Shown here: positions 33,589 to 43,482 of the stretch, piece by piece | Layout: every line of letters starts with the position of its first letter | Numbering within the stretch: position 1 is the first letter of the stretch | Notes under the pieces: generated by a model | Databases searched by the model: none | Told to the model about the DNA's origin: nothing | Seen by the model: only the letters and a program-made list of their open reading frames with translations | Assembly (NCBI GenBank): GCA_934177485.1 | Contig: CAKPPF010000004.1 | Coordinates: 22,567 to 86,566, forward strand | Direction of reading: 5' to 3' | From: an uncultured Clostridia bacterium | GTDB taxonomy: Bacteria; Bacillota; Clostridia; TANB77; CAG-508 | Length of the DNA: 64,000 nt | Translations under genes and position numbers: made by a program

Positions 33589-33918
33589 ATGAAGTTTGAT
33601 GAAATCATTCGGGTAGTCGGAGTAAATCCCAGTATTTTTCCTAAAATCAATCAGATTGATCTTGTTCTTTATGATCGCAAAGACAGGATTGAGATAGGTG
33701 ACAATATTAAATTCGCTGAAGAACTCTTTAAAAATAACTATAAAGAAGGTTTGCGTTTTATTAATTACCTTATTTCGATGGAAAGAAGTTCAAAATCGAT
33801 TTCAAGTATTTCTGTCTTGATCGATGATCACTGTGTAGTTTTGTTTTACAAAACTCCGAACGCCAAATTTTTTAGGCGTATACCCAGATCTATGTCATCT
33901 TTGGATTACATGGATTAA
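33589..33918 (+). CDS. Orphan hypothetical protein (109 aa)
   Basis: I do not recognise this small soluble protein (MKFDEIIRVVGVNPSIFPK..., with a FFRRIPRSMSSLDYMD end). It has its own promoter, an AAGGGGG ribosome binding site, and a GC-rich terminator. It uses G/C-ending codons such as CGG, ATC, GTC and TCG more than its neighbours. It lies antisense between rny and ymdB, which are normally adjacent, and is followed by a type B repeat. All of this suggests an acquired gene cassette. No membrane or catalytic motifs seen. Confidence 0.65.
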   Translation: MKFDEIIRVVGVNPSIFPKINQIDLVLYDRKDRIEIGDNIKFAEELFKNNYKEGLRFINYLISMERSSKSISSISVLIDDHCVVLFYKTPNAKFFRRIPRSMSSLDYMD

Positions 33919-33951
33919 AAAAGCCGGATCGTTTTTTAACGGTCCGGCTTT
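33917..33951 (+). terminator. GC-rich terminator of the orphan gene
   Basis: AAAGCCGGATCG pairs with CGGTCCGGCTTTG around a T6AA loop, directly past the stop. It is stronger than the terminators of the neighbouring AT-rich genes. Confidence 0.9.
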
Positions 33952-33952
33952 G

Positions 33953-34047
33953 TTTATATAGTATGAAATTTCTCATTTCCTACTATATAAAAATGCTATA
34001 ATCGCTATTGCCTTTGTGATTTCCTCATTTCGTTCGGAAACTCAAAT
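33953..34047 (-). repeat. Three-hairpin repeat (type B), copy 6
   Basis: In minus orientation: TTTGAGTTTCC / GGAAATCACAAA-GGC (H2, 'GGAAA' subtype), AATAGCGATTATAGCATTTT linker, then H3 TAGTAGGAAAT...ATTTCATACTA from the other subtype. H1 is absent. It forms a hybrid copy at the 3' end of rny. Confidence 0.8.
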
Positions 34048-34048
34048 T

Positions 34049-35590
34049 TTATTTTGCGTATTCAATTGTTCTGGTTTCTCTAATTACATTTACTTTTATT
34101 TGTCCTGGGTATTCCATTTCATTTTCAACTTTTTTAGCAACATCTCTAGCTAGAACTGTCATATCGGCATCAGATATTTTATCTGGTTTTACTATAATTC
34201 TAATTTCACGTCCTGCTTGTATTGCAAATGATTTGTCAACACCATCAAAAGAATTTGCAATTTCTTCAAGATTTTGTAATCTTTTAATGTATGCGTCTAA
34301 TGTTTCTCTTCTTGCTCCTGGTCTTGAAGCAGATATTGCATCTGCAGCTTGTACAAGTACAGCTTCTAATGTTTTTGGTTCAACATCACCATGATGAGCT
34401 TCTACTGCATTAATAATTAAATCATTTTCTTTAAATTTTCTTAATACTTCAACACCAAGTTCAACGTGTGTTCCTTCCATATCATGGTCTAACGCTTTTC
34501 CTATGTCGTGTAATAATCCAGCACGTCTTGCTCTAGTTGAATCTAATCCTAGTTCTTCAGCCATTATTCTTGCTAAATTTGAAACTTCTATAGAATGGTT
34601 TAAAACATTTTGACCATAACTTGTTCTGTATTTTAGTTTTCCCAATAATTTAACAATTTCTGGATTTAGTCCCATAACTCCTGTTTCTAATGTTGCTCTT
34701 TCTCCTTCTGCTTTAATTGTTGCTGCTATTTCTTCTTTTGCTTTTTCAACCATTTCTTCAATTTTTGCAGGATGGATTCTTCCATCATCTATTAATTTTT
34801 CTAGAGCTAATTTAGCAACTTCTCTTCTTAATGGATCAAAGCCAGATATAACAACAGCGTCAGGTGTATCATCAATTATCAAATCTATTCCAGTTAGGGT
34901 CTCTAAAGTTTTTATATTTCTACCCTCTCTACCAATTATTCTACCTTTCATATCATCGTTAGGTAAATTAACTATAGAAACTGTTGTCTCAGATGTATGA
35001 TCTGCTGCACATTTTTGAATTGCATAACTTAATATTTCTTTGGCATTTTTATTAGCTTCCTCTTTTGCTTTGCCTTCTATATCTTTTATAAGTAATGCTT
35101 TTTCTGTGTTTAATTGTTTTTCTAACTCTGATAGCAATTGTTTTTTTGCATCTTCTGAAGATAATCCAGATATTCTTTGCAATTCTTGCATTTGTTTGTT
35201 GAATATTTCCTGTACATCTTCTTTTTTCTTTTCAATTTCCTGAAATTCTTTATCTAGTGCTCTTTCTTTTTTGTCATATGTTTCAATACGTCTATCTAGA
35301 TTTTCTTCTTTTTGTATTAGTCTTCTTTCTTGACTTTGTACTTCGCCTCTTCTTTCTCTAATCTCTTTATCTAGTTCATCCCTAGATTTCATAATTTCTT
35401 CTTTAGCTTTTAAAATCTCTTCTTTCTTTATGCTTACTGCATCTTTTTTTGCATCTTCTAATAATCTTTTTGCTTCATTTTCTGCACTTGTTATTTTTGA
35501 TTCAGCTGATTTTTTTCTTATAACTATACCTATTGGTATAAATATAGCTCCTGAGATTAGAACAGTGGCGATAATAATTATTGCATTCAT
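34049..35590 (-). CDS. rny: Ribonuclease Y
   Basis: Membrane-anchored endoribonuclease that starts mRNA decay. The 513 residues have an N-terminal transmembrane helix (IIIATVLISGAIFIPIGIVI), a long coiled coil (about 30-190, Lys/Glu-rich), a KH domain (GRIIGREGRNIKTLETLTGI) and an HD domain (GLLHDIGKALDHDMEGTH). GAGGG precedes the ATG. The gene normally pairs with ymdB. Confidence 0.98.
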   Translation of the reverse strand: MNAIIIIATVLISGAIFIPIGIVIRKKSAESKITSAENEAKRLLEDAKKDAVSIKKEEILKAKEEIMKSRDELDKEIRERRGEVQSQERRLIQKEENLDRRIETYDKKERALDKEFQEIEKKKEDVQEIFNKQMQELQRISGLSSEDAKKQLLSELEKQLNTEKALLIKDIEGKAKEEANKNAKEILSYAIQKCAADHTSETTVSIVNLPNDDMKGRIIGREGRNIKTLETLTGIDLIIDDTPDAVVISGFDPLRREVAKLALEKLIDDGRIHPAKIEEMVEKAKEEIAATIKAEGERATLETGVMGLNPEIVKLLGKLKYRTSYGQNVLNHSIEVSNLARIMAEELGLDSTRARRAGLLHDIGKALDHDMEGTHVELGVEVLRKFKENDLIINAVEAHHGDVEPKTLEAVLVQAADAISASRPGARRETLDAYIKRLQNLEEIANSFDGVDKSFAIQAGREIRIIVKPDKISDADMTVLARDVAKKVENEMEYPGQIKVNVIRETRTIEYAK

Positions 35591-35736
35591 AATTATATCC
35601 CTCTTTTCTATTAAATTTTCAATGTTCTAATATATATTTAATTCACTTATTAATTTATATAATAAAACTTACCTATTCTATTTTACATTTTATATATCAA
35701 ACTGTCAAGTGCTTTCATATTTTATTCACAAAAGGA

Positions 35737-35928
35737 TTAATTCTCATTACCTCTTTTTTCAATCTTTGTAATCATTTTTAATGCTTTAGGTCTTTCAAGC
35801 ATTATAACATGTCCACATCCTTGGCATTCCATTTTAAAGTCTACACCTACTCTTGTAATTTTCCATAATTTACTTCCACATGGATGGACTTTTTTTGTTC
35901 TTACAATATCACCAATGTTATATTCCAT
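35737..35928 (-). CDS. DUF951 protein
   Basis: A 63-residue basic protein with IGDIVRTKKVHPCGSKLWKI and ECQGCGHVIMLERPK: the HPCG and CxxC cysteines suggest a small zinc-binding domain. DUF951 is widespread in Firmicutes, often near ribosome or chromosome-segregation genes, with no defined role. GGAGTTT precedes the ATG. It appears monocistronic. Confidence 0.93.
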   Translation of the reverse strand: MEYNIGDIVRTKKVHPCGSKLWKITRVGVDFKMECQGCGHVIMLERPKALKMITKIEKRGNEN

Positions 35929-35972
35929 AATTTAAACTCCTTTAATGAATTATAATTTGTATAAATATTAGT

Positions 35973-36060
35973 ATGGGTCTTTTAATATAAAATTTTTTCA
36001 AGTTCCTGCTTCGCTCCACTCAGAAGCGTCACTTTCAAAAATTTATATTAAAAGGCCCAT
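35973..36060. repeat. Long inverted repeat between DUF951 and gltX genes
   Basis: ATGGGTCTTTTAATATAAA pairs with TTTATATTAAAAGGCCCAT (one mismatch or bulge each arm). A second GC-richer hairpin lies inside, GCTTC/GAAGC (36009-36027). It could serve as a terminator for gltX, but the stop is 120 bases away and there is no simple T tract. It may be another insertion-type palindrome. Confidence 0.6.
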
Positions 36061-36183
36061 TATTAATTAACATATAATAGATAAAACTTTAAAATAGCAT
36101 TGTATCTATCTTTTCTTCCTATACATATTTTTAATTTTTTATTTTTTCAGTTATTCAAAACGTCATACACATACAACTAAAAT

Positions 36184-37833
36184 TTAATTAAATTCTTTTA
36201 ATCTTTTTATTACTGTGTCTTTTCCTAATACTTTTATTATTTCATATAAGTCCGGAGTATTTGTTTTAGATGTTACTGCTATTCTTATTAGTGTACTCAC
36301 ATCTCCAACGTGTGCCTCATATTTTTCTGGATTTGCTTTAAATTCTTTTACTTCTCTTGCATAACCAAATTCTTCTGCTAGGTCTTTTAATTTATCAAAC
36401 CATGTTTGTTTATCGTCATTTATGTCAAAATATTTATCTGCATAAGTATTTAGTATTTCCTTTATTTTTTCTTTGTCTGTGATTTTTTGTAGTTCATAGT
36501 TTGATTTTATTTTTTCAAATTCTTCATCAAACATATATCCTATGTTTTCTTTTAAATCAGACCATTTTGCAATATCTTTTCTTGGCTTTTCATTTCCTCT
36601 TTCTATTCCTAATACTTTAAGTGTATAATCTTTATTTTTTTGCAATAATTCAAATAATTCTTTATCATATTTATTTGCCCATTTAATTGCATTTTCATAT
36701 ACTTCTTCTGCTGAATATTTTGATATTACAATTTTTGATACATCTAAAAGTTTTACCATATCAAATAAAGCTCCGCTTACACTCATTTTATTTAGTTGGA
36801 AATCAAATTCAGAAATATCTGCATTTTTGTTTTGTTTTCTCCAGTTTTCAAAATTAGAGTTTGCAATATTTAATAAATATTCTTTTACTGCCAAACTTGG
36901 TATTCCTTGCTCATCATAATAGCTAACTGCTGCTTCTTTATCTTTTCTTTTACTTAATTTACGTTTGTTTCCATTATCATTTTTCATTATTGGAGCAATG
37001 TGGCAATACTTTGGAGCTTTAAATCCAATTTCTTGAAAAAGTTGTAAATGAAGTGGCACAGATGATAACCATTCATCACTTCTTATTACATGTGTTGTAT
37101 GCATTAAATGGTCATCAACTAAATGTGCAAAATGATAAGTTGGAAGTCCATCTGCTTTTATTATTACTATATCTTGGTCGTTTTCTGGAAAGTCTACATT
37201 TCCTTTTATAACGTCTTTATGTTTTATTTTTCTGTCTTCTCTTCCTGGTGATCTAAATCTTATTATATATGGTACCCCAGCCTTAATCTTTTCTGCTGCT
37301 TCATCTATAGGAAGGTTTCTATATTTTGCCCATACTCCATAGTATCCAGGTCTTACTTTTGCTGCTTCTTGTTTTTTTCTCATTTCATCTAATTCTTCTG
37401 CTGTTGCAAAACATGGGTAAGCCTTTCCAATAGATATCATATATTTTGCATATGCTTCATATATTTCTTTTCTATTGCTTTGTTTATATGGTCCATAATT
37501 TCCAATTTCTTCATTTTCAGCAATTTGTCCTTCATCTGGGCTCATGTCAAAATCTCTTAGTGAATTTACAATACCTGTTACACCATTTTCAATTTCTCTT
37601 TTTTGGTCTGTATCTTCTATTCTTAAGAAAAATACTCCATTTGTCTTTTTTGCTGCTGTTCTTGCAACAAGTGCTTGATATAACCCTCCAATGTGCACAA
37701 ATCCAGTTGGACTTGGAGCAAATCTTGTTACTATTGCTCCTTCTGGTAAATTTCTTGCTGGATATTTTTCTTCATAATATGAAATATCCTTTGCATTTGG
37801 AAATATTAAATTTGCTAAATCTTTATAATCCAT
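36184..37833 (-). CDS. gltX: Glutamyl-tRNA synthetase
   Basis: Class I synthetase that charges tRNA-Glu (possibly also tRNA-Gln if gatCAB is present elsewhere). The 549 residues have RFAPSPTGFVHIGGLYQAL (HIGH-like motif HIGG), IEDTDQKRE and the KMSKS-like KLSKRKD (about residue 280). The chosen ATG follows GGAGG by eight bases; an earlier in-frame ATG precedes that site. It starts 20 bases after rnjA. Confidence 0.95.
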   Translation of the reverse strand: MDYKDLANLIFPNAKDISYYEEKYPARNLPEGAIVTRFAPSPTGFVHIGGLYQALVARTAAKKTNGVFFLRIEDTDQKREIENGVTGIVNSLRDFDMSPDEGQIAENEEIGNYGPYKQSNRKEIYEAYAKYMISIGKAYPCFATAEELDEMRKKQEAAKVRPGYYGVWAKYRNLPIDEAAEKIKAGVPYIIRFRSPGREDRKIKHKDVIKGNVDFPENDQDIVIIKADGLPTYHFAHLVDDHLMHTTHVIRSDEWLSSVPLHLQLFQEIGFKAPKYCHIAPIMKNDNGNKRKLSKRKDKEAAVSYYDEQGIPSLAVKEYLLNIANSNFENWRKQNKNADISEFDFQLNKMSVSGALFDMVKLLDVSKIVISKYSAEEVYENAIKWANKYDKELFELLQKNKDYTLKVLGIERGNEKPRKDIAKWSDLKENIGYMFDEEFEKIKSNYELQKITDKEKIKEILNTYADKYFDINDDKQTWFDKLKDLAEEFGYAREVKEFKANPEKYEAHVGDVSTLIRIAVTSKTNTPDLYEIIKVLGKDTVIKRLKEFN

Positions 37834-37853
37834 TTTTTGGTCCTCCATTCTTT

Positions 37854-39713
37854 CTATACCTCTGTAATAATAGGCAATATCATTGGATTTCTTTTTGTTT
37901 TTACAAAAATATAATCTCTTAGTCCATCTTTTAAATTTGTTTTAATTCCACTCCAATCTTTTATTCCCTTTTCTTCACATTTATATAATTCTCGTTGAAC
38001 TACGCTTTTTACTTCATCCATTAAATTTTCTGATTCTTTAACATATACAAATCCTCTTGAAATAATTTCTGGTCCTGCAACAACTATTCCATTTGAATCC
38101 ATTGTTAAAACAATTATTATTAATCCGTCTTGTGATAAGTGTTGTCTATCTCTTAATACTACATTTCCAACATCTCCTACACCTAATCCGTCAACTAGAA
38201 CTCTTCCAGATTGTACTGTTCCAACCATTTTTGCACTATTTTCAGAGATTTCCATTACTCTACCATTATTCATTATAAATATATTTTCTGGTGGTATTCC
38301 AACGCTTACCGCTGTTCTAGCATGAGCCATTAATTGCCTATATTCTCCATGAACAGGCAAGAAATATTTAGGTCTTACTAATGATAACATTAGCTTTTGC
38401 TCTTCTTGGCATGCGTGTCCAGAAACGTGAATATCTGCTAATGAACTATATACAACTTCTGCTCCAATTTGCATTAAGTCATCTATAACTTTAGATACAT
38501 ACTTTTCGTTTCCTGGTATTGGATTTGCGGATATAATAATTAAATCATTTGGTGTTATCTCTACTTTTTTGTGTTCACCAGAGGCCATTCTTGTAAGAGC
38601 TGACATTGCTTCTCCTTGGCTTCCAGTAGTAAGTATTACTAATTGATCATCTGTATAGTTTTTAATCATATCGATGTCAATAAAAGTATTTTCTGGTACT
38701 TGTATATATCCTAGTTCCATTGCAGTTGTTATTACATTTATCATACTTCTTCCACATACAGATACTTTTCTACCATATTTAACTGCTGAATTAACTATCT
38801 GTTGTATTCTATGAATATTTGAAGCAAATGTAGCAACAACAATTCTCTTTGTGCAGTTTAAGAATAATTTGTCAAATACTTCTCCAACTGTGCTTTCTGA
38901 CATTGTATACCCTTTTCGTTCAGAGTTTGTACTATCTGAAAGCAAGGCTAAAACGCCTTTATTTCCTAATTCTGCAAGTCTTCCAAAATCTGTCTTTTCA
39001 TTATCTATTGGTGTATAATCTATTTTAAAATCTCCAGTATGAACAATTATTCCAGCAGGCGTATGAATTGCAAGTGCTACTGAGTCTGGTATACTATGAC
39101 AACTTCTTATAAATTCTACTTTCATTTTGCCAAGGTTTACTTTATCTCCTTGATTTACTACTTTTAGTTTAGTGCTTTTTAACAATTTGTGTTCTTCAAG
39201 TTTATTTCTTATTAAGCCAGCAGTTAGTTTAGTAGCATATATTGGTACATTTATCTGTTTTAAAAAATATGGTATGGCTCCTATATGGTCCTCGTGTCCA
39301 TGAGTTATTACCATTCCTTTTATCTTCTCTTTGTTTCTTTCTAAATATGATATGTCTGGTATAACTAAATCAACCCCAAGCATGTCATCTTCTGGAAATG
39401 CTAAGCCACAATCTACTATTATTATTTCATTTTCATATTCAAAAACAGTAATATTTTTACCAATCTCCAAAAGTCCTCCTAAAGGTATTATTTTTATTGG
39501 ACTTTTTTTAAATCTAAATTCATTGTTATTTTCCTTTGCTTGTTTTGGTTGTTTAGCTTGTTTAGCTTTTTTTGTGTTTTTTTCTTTTTTTTCAGTTTCT
39601 AAATTTTTTAAAGTATTTTTTCGATAATTTTTTCTATATGGAGTCTTTTTCTTTGCTTTAGAGGGATTATTTTTTTCTTCTAAAGTCTCAATGTTATTTT
39701 TGTTTTCTTCCAT
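37854..39713 (-). CDS. rnjA: Ribonuclease J
   Basis: The 5'-exo/endoribonuclease of Gram-positive RNA decay. The 619 residues contain the MBL motif THGHEDHIGAIPYFL (about 135-149), the beta-CASP motifs, FLPVHGEYRQLMAHA and the C-terminal domain. The first ~60 residues form a Lys/Asn/Glu-rich extension (KKTPYRKNYRKNTLKN, KKAKQAKQPKQAKENN) not found in B. subtilis RnjA. AAGGAAGG precedes the ATG. Operon with gltX. Confidence 0.96.
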   Translation of the reverse strand: MEENKNNIETLEEKNNPSKAKKKTPYRKNYRKNTLKNLETEKKEKNTKKAKQAKQPKQAKENNNEFRFKKSPIKIIPLGGLLEIGKNITVFEYENEIIIVDCGLAFPEDDMLGVDLVIPDISYLERNKEKIKGMVITHGHEDHIGAIPYFLKQINVPIYATKLTAGLIRNKLEEHKLLKSTKLKVVNQGDKVNLGKMKVEFIRSCHSIPDSVALAIHTPAGIIVHTGDFKIDYTPIDNEKTDFGRLAELGNKGVLALLSDSTNSERKGYTMSESTVGEVFDKLFLNCTKRIVVATFASNIHRIQQIVNSAVKYGRKVSVCGRSMINVITTAMELGYIQVPENTFIDIDMIKNYTDDQLVILTTGSQGEAMSALTRMASGEHKKVEITPNDLIIISANPIPGNEKYVSKVIDDLMQIGAEVVYSSLADIHVSGHACQEEQKLMLSLVRPKYFLPVHGEYRQLMAHARTAVSVGIPPENIFIMNNGRVMEISENSAKMVGTVQSGRVLVDGLGVGDVGNVVLRDRQHLSQDGLIIIVLTMDSNGIVVAGPEIISRGFVYVKESENLMDEVKSVVQRELYKCEEKGIKDWSGIKTNLKDGLRDYIFVKTKRNPMILPIITEV

Positions 39714-40037
39714 TTTCCTTCCTTTCTTTTATGTATTAAAAAGTATCAATTCTTTTAATTTTTAGAGCAAACTCTTGCTAATTGTCTATTTTTATTTCAA
39801 GCATATAATGCCTTATATACAATATTCTCCCATCATATAAAGCTTATATTTCTTAACGTAAAATAGAAATAAAAGATATATATTGGATTTTTATTTTCAT
39901 ATATATCTTTGTACTATTTAAATTACTCCTATTTTAGATAAATACTTAATACATTTATATATAATTTAATCTCTTCTTTACCACCTTTGGGTAACAACTG
40001 TTATTATTATACATCAAATGTAAACATATGTCAAATA
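39714..40037. other. Gene-free stretch with one hairpin
   Basis: Only feature seen: AAAGATATATAT pairing with ATATATATCTTT (39873-39909, 14-base loop, T tract on the minus strand). It is a likely late terminator for the ROK kinase gene. No reading frame or repeat found in the rest. Confidence 0.5.
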
Positions 40038-40925
40038 CTAGTTTGCTTCTAACATTGATGCTCCTATAATTCCTGCATCATTTGCATATTTAGCTACTAA
40101 AATATCCGGAATTTCTCTTCCATTAAAATATTTATTTAATTGTTCTTTTATTTTTTCTATAAATATGTCCGAATAGTATGCAAAACTTCCACCTATACAT
40201 ATTGCATCTGGTTCAAAAATGCTTATTACATTATTTAGTCCTATACTTAAATAATATACATATCTATCTATTATTTTATTAACTTCTTCTGTTTTTTCCT
40301 TACTTTTAATAATATCAAACATTTTATAGCTTTTTAAATCTTTTATGTTAAAGAGTTCTTCAATTTCTTGTCTAAATACTCTCATTGAAGCATACTGTTC
40401 AAAACAACCATTTCTTCCACAATTGCATTTTCTTCCATCAACGTCAATTATCATATGTCCAATTTCAAATCCTTGGTACGTATTTGGAGAAACAAGTTTA
40501 TTATTATAGTAATACGCTGCTCCTATTCCTGTGCCTAAGGTAATAAATATGCAATTATTGTAATTTTTTAGTGCCCCACATTGTTTTTCACATAACGATG
40601 AACACTTAACATCGTTTTTCACAAAAACTTTTGTATTAAATTCTTTTAAAATTTCTGAAAAGTTAATTTCAGCATTGTATTTATATATAATACCATTTTT
40701 TATATTTGCACTTGGAAATCCAATTCCTATTGTGTCTATTTTTTTTATATTTTTCTCATTCATAATTTCTTTTATTAGTTTTTTTGAGTAAAGTGCAACT
40801 GTATTTGGCATATTATTTTTCTCATCCTCTGTCCAATTATGTTCTTTTTGTAGTTCAATTTCTAATTTTTCATTAACAAGTCCAACAGCTATGTGGCTTC
40901 CTCCAATATCAATTCCTATTTTCAT
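40038..40925 (-). CDS. ROK-family sugar kinase (glucokinase-like)
   Basis: Phosphorylates a hexose with ATP. The 295 residues show the phosphate-binding IGIDIGGSHIAVG at residues 3-15, VKNDVKC (catalytic Asp), LGTGIGAAYY, and the ROK zinc motif CNCGRNGCFEQYAS (about 171-184), with IGG at the C-terminal CIGGSFAYYSD. Glucose is the usual substrate, but ManNAc and others are possible. I start at the ATG behind GAGGTG. Confidence 0.92.
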   Translation of the reverse strand: MKIGIDIGGSHIAVGLVNEKLEIELQKEHNWTEDEKNNMPNTVALYSKKLIKEIMNEKNIKKIDTIGIGFPSANIKNGIIYKYNAEINFSEILKEFNTKVFVKNDVKCSSLCEKQCGALKNYNNCIFITLGTGIGAAYYYNNKLVSPNTYQGFEIGHMIIDVDGRKCNCGRNGCFEQYASMRVFRQEIEELFNIKDLKSYKMFDIIKSKEKTEEVNKIIDRYVYYLSIGLNNVISIFEPDAICIGGSFAYYSDIFIEKIKEQLNKYFNGREIPDILVAKYANDAGIIGASMLEAN

Positions 40926-40952
40926 TTTCTTCACCTCGTTCATATATATGTA

Positions 40953-40987
40953 TAAGAAGGCTATAATATATTATAGCCTTCTTTATC
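40953..40987 (-). terminator. Terminator of the pil operon
   Basis: AAGAAGGCTATAATA pairs with TATTATAGCCTTCTT, immediately after the pilC stop on the minus strand. The T tract is on the ROK gene side. Confidence 0.85.
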
Positions 40988-40989
40988 TT

Positions 40990-42342
40990 TTACATTCCTA
41001 CTGAATCAAATAGCCATCCACCCATGTATACGTTTATACATGGAACAAGTACTACAAGTACAACAAATATTAGCAATATTCCAACTATAGCATAAATAAT
41101 TTCAGGTAATACTTTCATTATTTTAGCAATTGTATTATCTATATCTATTTGTAAATACTCTAAAAGCTTAGCCATCATTTCTTTTAAATCTGTACTCATA
41201 CCAATATTTAACATTTCAATTATCATTGGAGAAGCTAAGTTTGATTTTTCAAATGCCTCAACCCATGATTGTCCAAGAATTATATCATTAATTGATGATT
41301 CAATTATAGATCTTAATACAACATTTTTTACAACATTTTTACTAGTTTCTAAGGAATCTTGAATACGTATACCATTATTTAAATTCAAAAGCATTGCTCT
41401 TGCAAATCTTAGAAAATCTAATCCAAATATTAGTCTTCCAAATAATGGCATTGTGTATTTGAAATAATCAAAACCATATCTTCCTTTTGGTGTATTAATA
41501 TATGTTATTATCGCAGCTACTATTACAGCTATTATTGCCACAGGTATAAACCAATATTTTACTACTCCTTTTAAGAAATTAGAAAACCACATTGTAATTG
41601 CAGGCATTTGTGCATTTGCTCCCATTGATGCCATAACATCTTGTAATATAGGAATTATTACAAGAACCCCAACAAAAAGTAATGCCACTAATGCAATAAA
41701 CATTAGTAAATTAGGAACAAGCATGCTTCTAATTTTTTTAGTATATTTTTCATTTTCATCCAAATACTGTACCGCTTCTTCTAATGATTTCGTAAGTGAT
41801 CCAGATTGTTCTCCTACCCTTACCATATTTATATATAAGTATGGGAAAACATCTGAATAGTATTCCATTGTTGTATACATATTTTCACCAGCTTCAACAC
41901 CAGCTAAAATATCTCTAATTATTTCTTGAAGCTGTTCATTTTCTGTAGTTTCAATTATTGTGCTAAGAGCTTGTATATTGTTAAAATTAGCTTTTTTTAA
42001 TAAATATAAGTCTTGAGTAAAAATAACAATATCTCTCGTTGTTATTTTTTGCATAACTTTTATATTTAGTTTTTGAGCTAATGTTTGTTTTTTTCTGTTA
42101 TTATCAAAATTTAGATATTGATTTTCACTATAATTTTTTACCAAGTCATTTACATCATTAATATTTCTCTTTTGTTTTTTAGTTGTTTTTTTAATTATTG
42201 AATTGTTAACTTGCACTATATTAATAGGGGTTAAGCTATTTCTTTTAAGTTTTCTTATTAATGACTTTCTATTTATTTCATCTACTCTATTTTGAACAAT
42301 AACGCCATTTTCATTTACAGCTCTGTATTTAAAAGTTGGCAT
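40990..42342 (-). CDS. pilC: Type IV pilus inner membrane platform protein PilC
   Basis: Membrane scaffold of the pilus motor. The 450 residues contain an N-terminal FKYRAVNENGVIVQNRVDEI (soluble), two T2SF domains with LYLLKKANFNNIQALSTII and FLRFARAMLLNLNNGIRIQD, and three transmembrane helices including a strong IYAIVGILLIFVVLVVLVPC at the C-terminus. It is the last gene of the operon and abuts a strong terminator. Confidence 0.95.
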   Translation of the reverse strand: MPTFKYRAVNENGVIVQNRVDEINRKSLIRKLKRNSLTPINIVQVNNSIIKKTTKKQKRNINDVNDLVKNYSENQYLNFDNNRKKQTLAQKLNIKVMQKITTRDIVIFTQDLYLLKKANFNNIQALSTIIETTENEQLQEIIRDILAGVEAGENMYTTMEYYSDVFPYLYINMVRVGEQSGSLTKSLEEAVQYLDENEKYTKKIRSMLVPNLLMFIALVALLFVGVLVIIPILQDVMASMGANAQMPAITMWFSNFLKGVVKYWFIPVAIIAVIVAAIITYINTPKGRYGFDYFKYTMPLFGRLIFGLDFLRFARAMLLNLNNGIRIQDSLETSKNVVKNVVLRSIIESSINDIILGQSWVEAFEKSNLASPMIIEMLNIGMSTDLKEMMAKLLEYLQIDIDNTIAKIMKVLPEIIYAIVGILLIFVVLVVLVPCINVYMGGWLFDSVGM

Positions 42343-42359
42343 ATAGGTTTCCTCCTATT

Positions 42360-43472
42360 TTAATTTTGTCTTTCCTTTTTTATTCTAAGTTGCATTATAG
42401 TTCTATTCAGTACCTCAATATTTTTTTCTTCTATTTGAGATTTTGCTTGTTCTAGTGTAATTTTATCATCAACAAATAATTTTGCTATAGAATTTATTAA
42501 TCCTATACTTCCATTTTCTGAACTTGATTGTATTGCATCTTCTATTTCAGAAACACTTAGTTTTTCTTTTCTTATCATTCCCGAAACAACATTATCAACT
42601 ACCATAACTTCTGGAACTAAAACTAATTTTTCGTTTTTTCCTGGTAGAAGCCTTTGAGCTACTACTAATTTTAATAATGAAGATAGCAAATATTTTACAG
42701 TTGTTTGGTCAGATATCTCATAAAAGTTTATCATTCTATCTAGTGTTTCTGCACATGATTTCGTATGAAGTGTTCCAATAACCAAATGTCCAGACTCTGC
42801 TGTTTCTATTGCAGCATCCATTGTTTCTTTGTCTCTTATTTCTCCTATAATAACAATATCGCAATCCTCTCTTAGAGAGTTTTTTACACCATCACTAAAA
42901 GAAAGTGAATCTCCACCAATTCCAATCTCTTTTTGAACTATAACTGATTTTTTTGATTTATGCTTATATTCAATTGGGTTTTCTAATGATAAGATCTTTT
43001 TATTTAATGATTCATTTATATCATTAACCAAGGCATTTAATGTTGTTGTTTTACCTGAGTTTGTTTTTCCTGTTACTAAGATTAATCCTTGTGGCTGCCT
43101 TGTCATTCTTCTTACTATATCTGGAACTCCCAAATCTTCGAATTTTGGTAACTCTTTTTTTATAAGCCTAAAAGTAAATACAGGAACTCCTTCAGCTAAA
43201 GATGCATTTATTCTTAATCTTGTATCTTTATACTCATAAGAAGTGTCTAGTTTTTTTGTTTCCTTAAATACTGTATCTTTATCCAAATTACCTTTTACAA
43301 TTGAATCATAAATATCATACATATCATCTTCTGTTAGTACTTCATATTCTTCAATTGGTTCAAGCCTTCTTGTGATTCTTAGCATAGGTTTTAAGCCCAA
43401 AATTAAATGGATATCTGATGCATCTTTTTGTATTGCAATGTCAATTAAATCTTCTATTTGTACCATATTCAA
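42360..43472 (-). CDS. pilT: Type IV pilus retraction ATPase PilT
   Basis: A 370-residue AAA-like ATPase: Walker A VTGKTNSGKTTTLNAL, Asp-box VIIGEIRD, and HTKSCAETLDRMINF (the AIRNLIRE motif region is not clear). N-terminal PAS-like domain starts ASDIHLILGLKP. The start may be TTG (43472) or an ATG two codons later. Retraction implies twitching or DNA uptake in this organism. Confidence 0.94.
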   Translation of the reverse strand: MNMVQIEDLIDIAIQKDASDIHLILGLKPMLRITRRLEPIEEYEVLTEDDMYDIYDSIVKGNLDKDTVFKETKKLDTSYEYKDTRLRINASLAEGVPVFTFRLIKKELPKFEDLGVPDIVRRMTRQPQGLILVTGKTNSGKTTTLNALVNDINESLNKKILSLENPIEYKHKSKKSVIVQKEIGIGGDSLSFSDGVKNSLREDCDIVIIGEIRDKETMDAAIETAESGHLVIGTLHTKSCAETLDRMINFYEISDQTTVKYLLSSLLKLVVAQRLLPGKNEKLVLVPEVMVVDNVVSGMIRKEKLSVSEIEDAIQSSSENGSIGLINSIAKLFVDDKITLEQAKSQIEEKNIEVLNRTIMQLRIKKERQN

Positions 43473-43482
43473 TATTTCCCTT

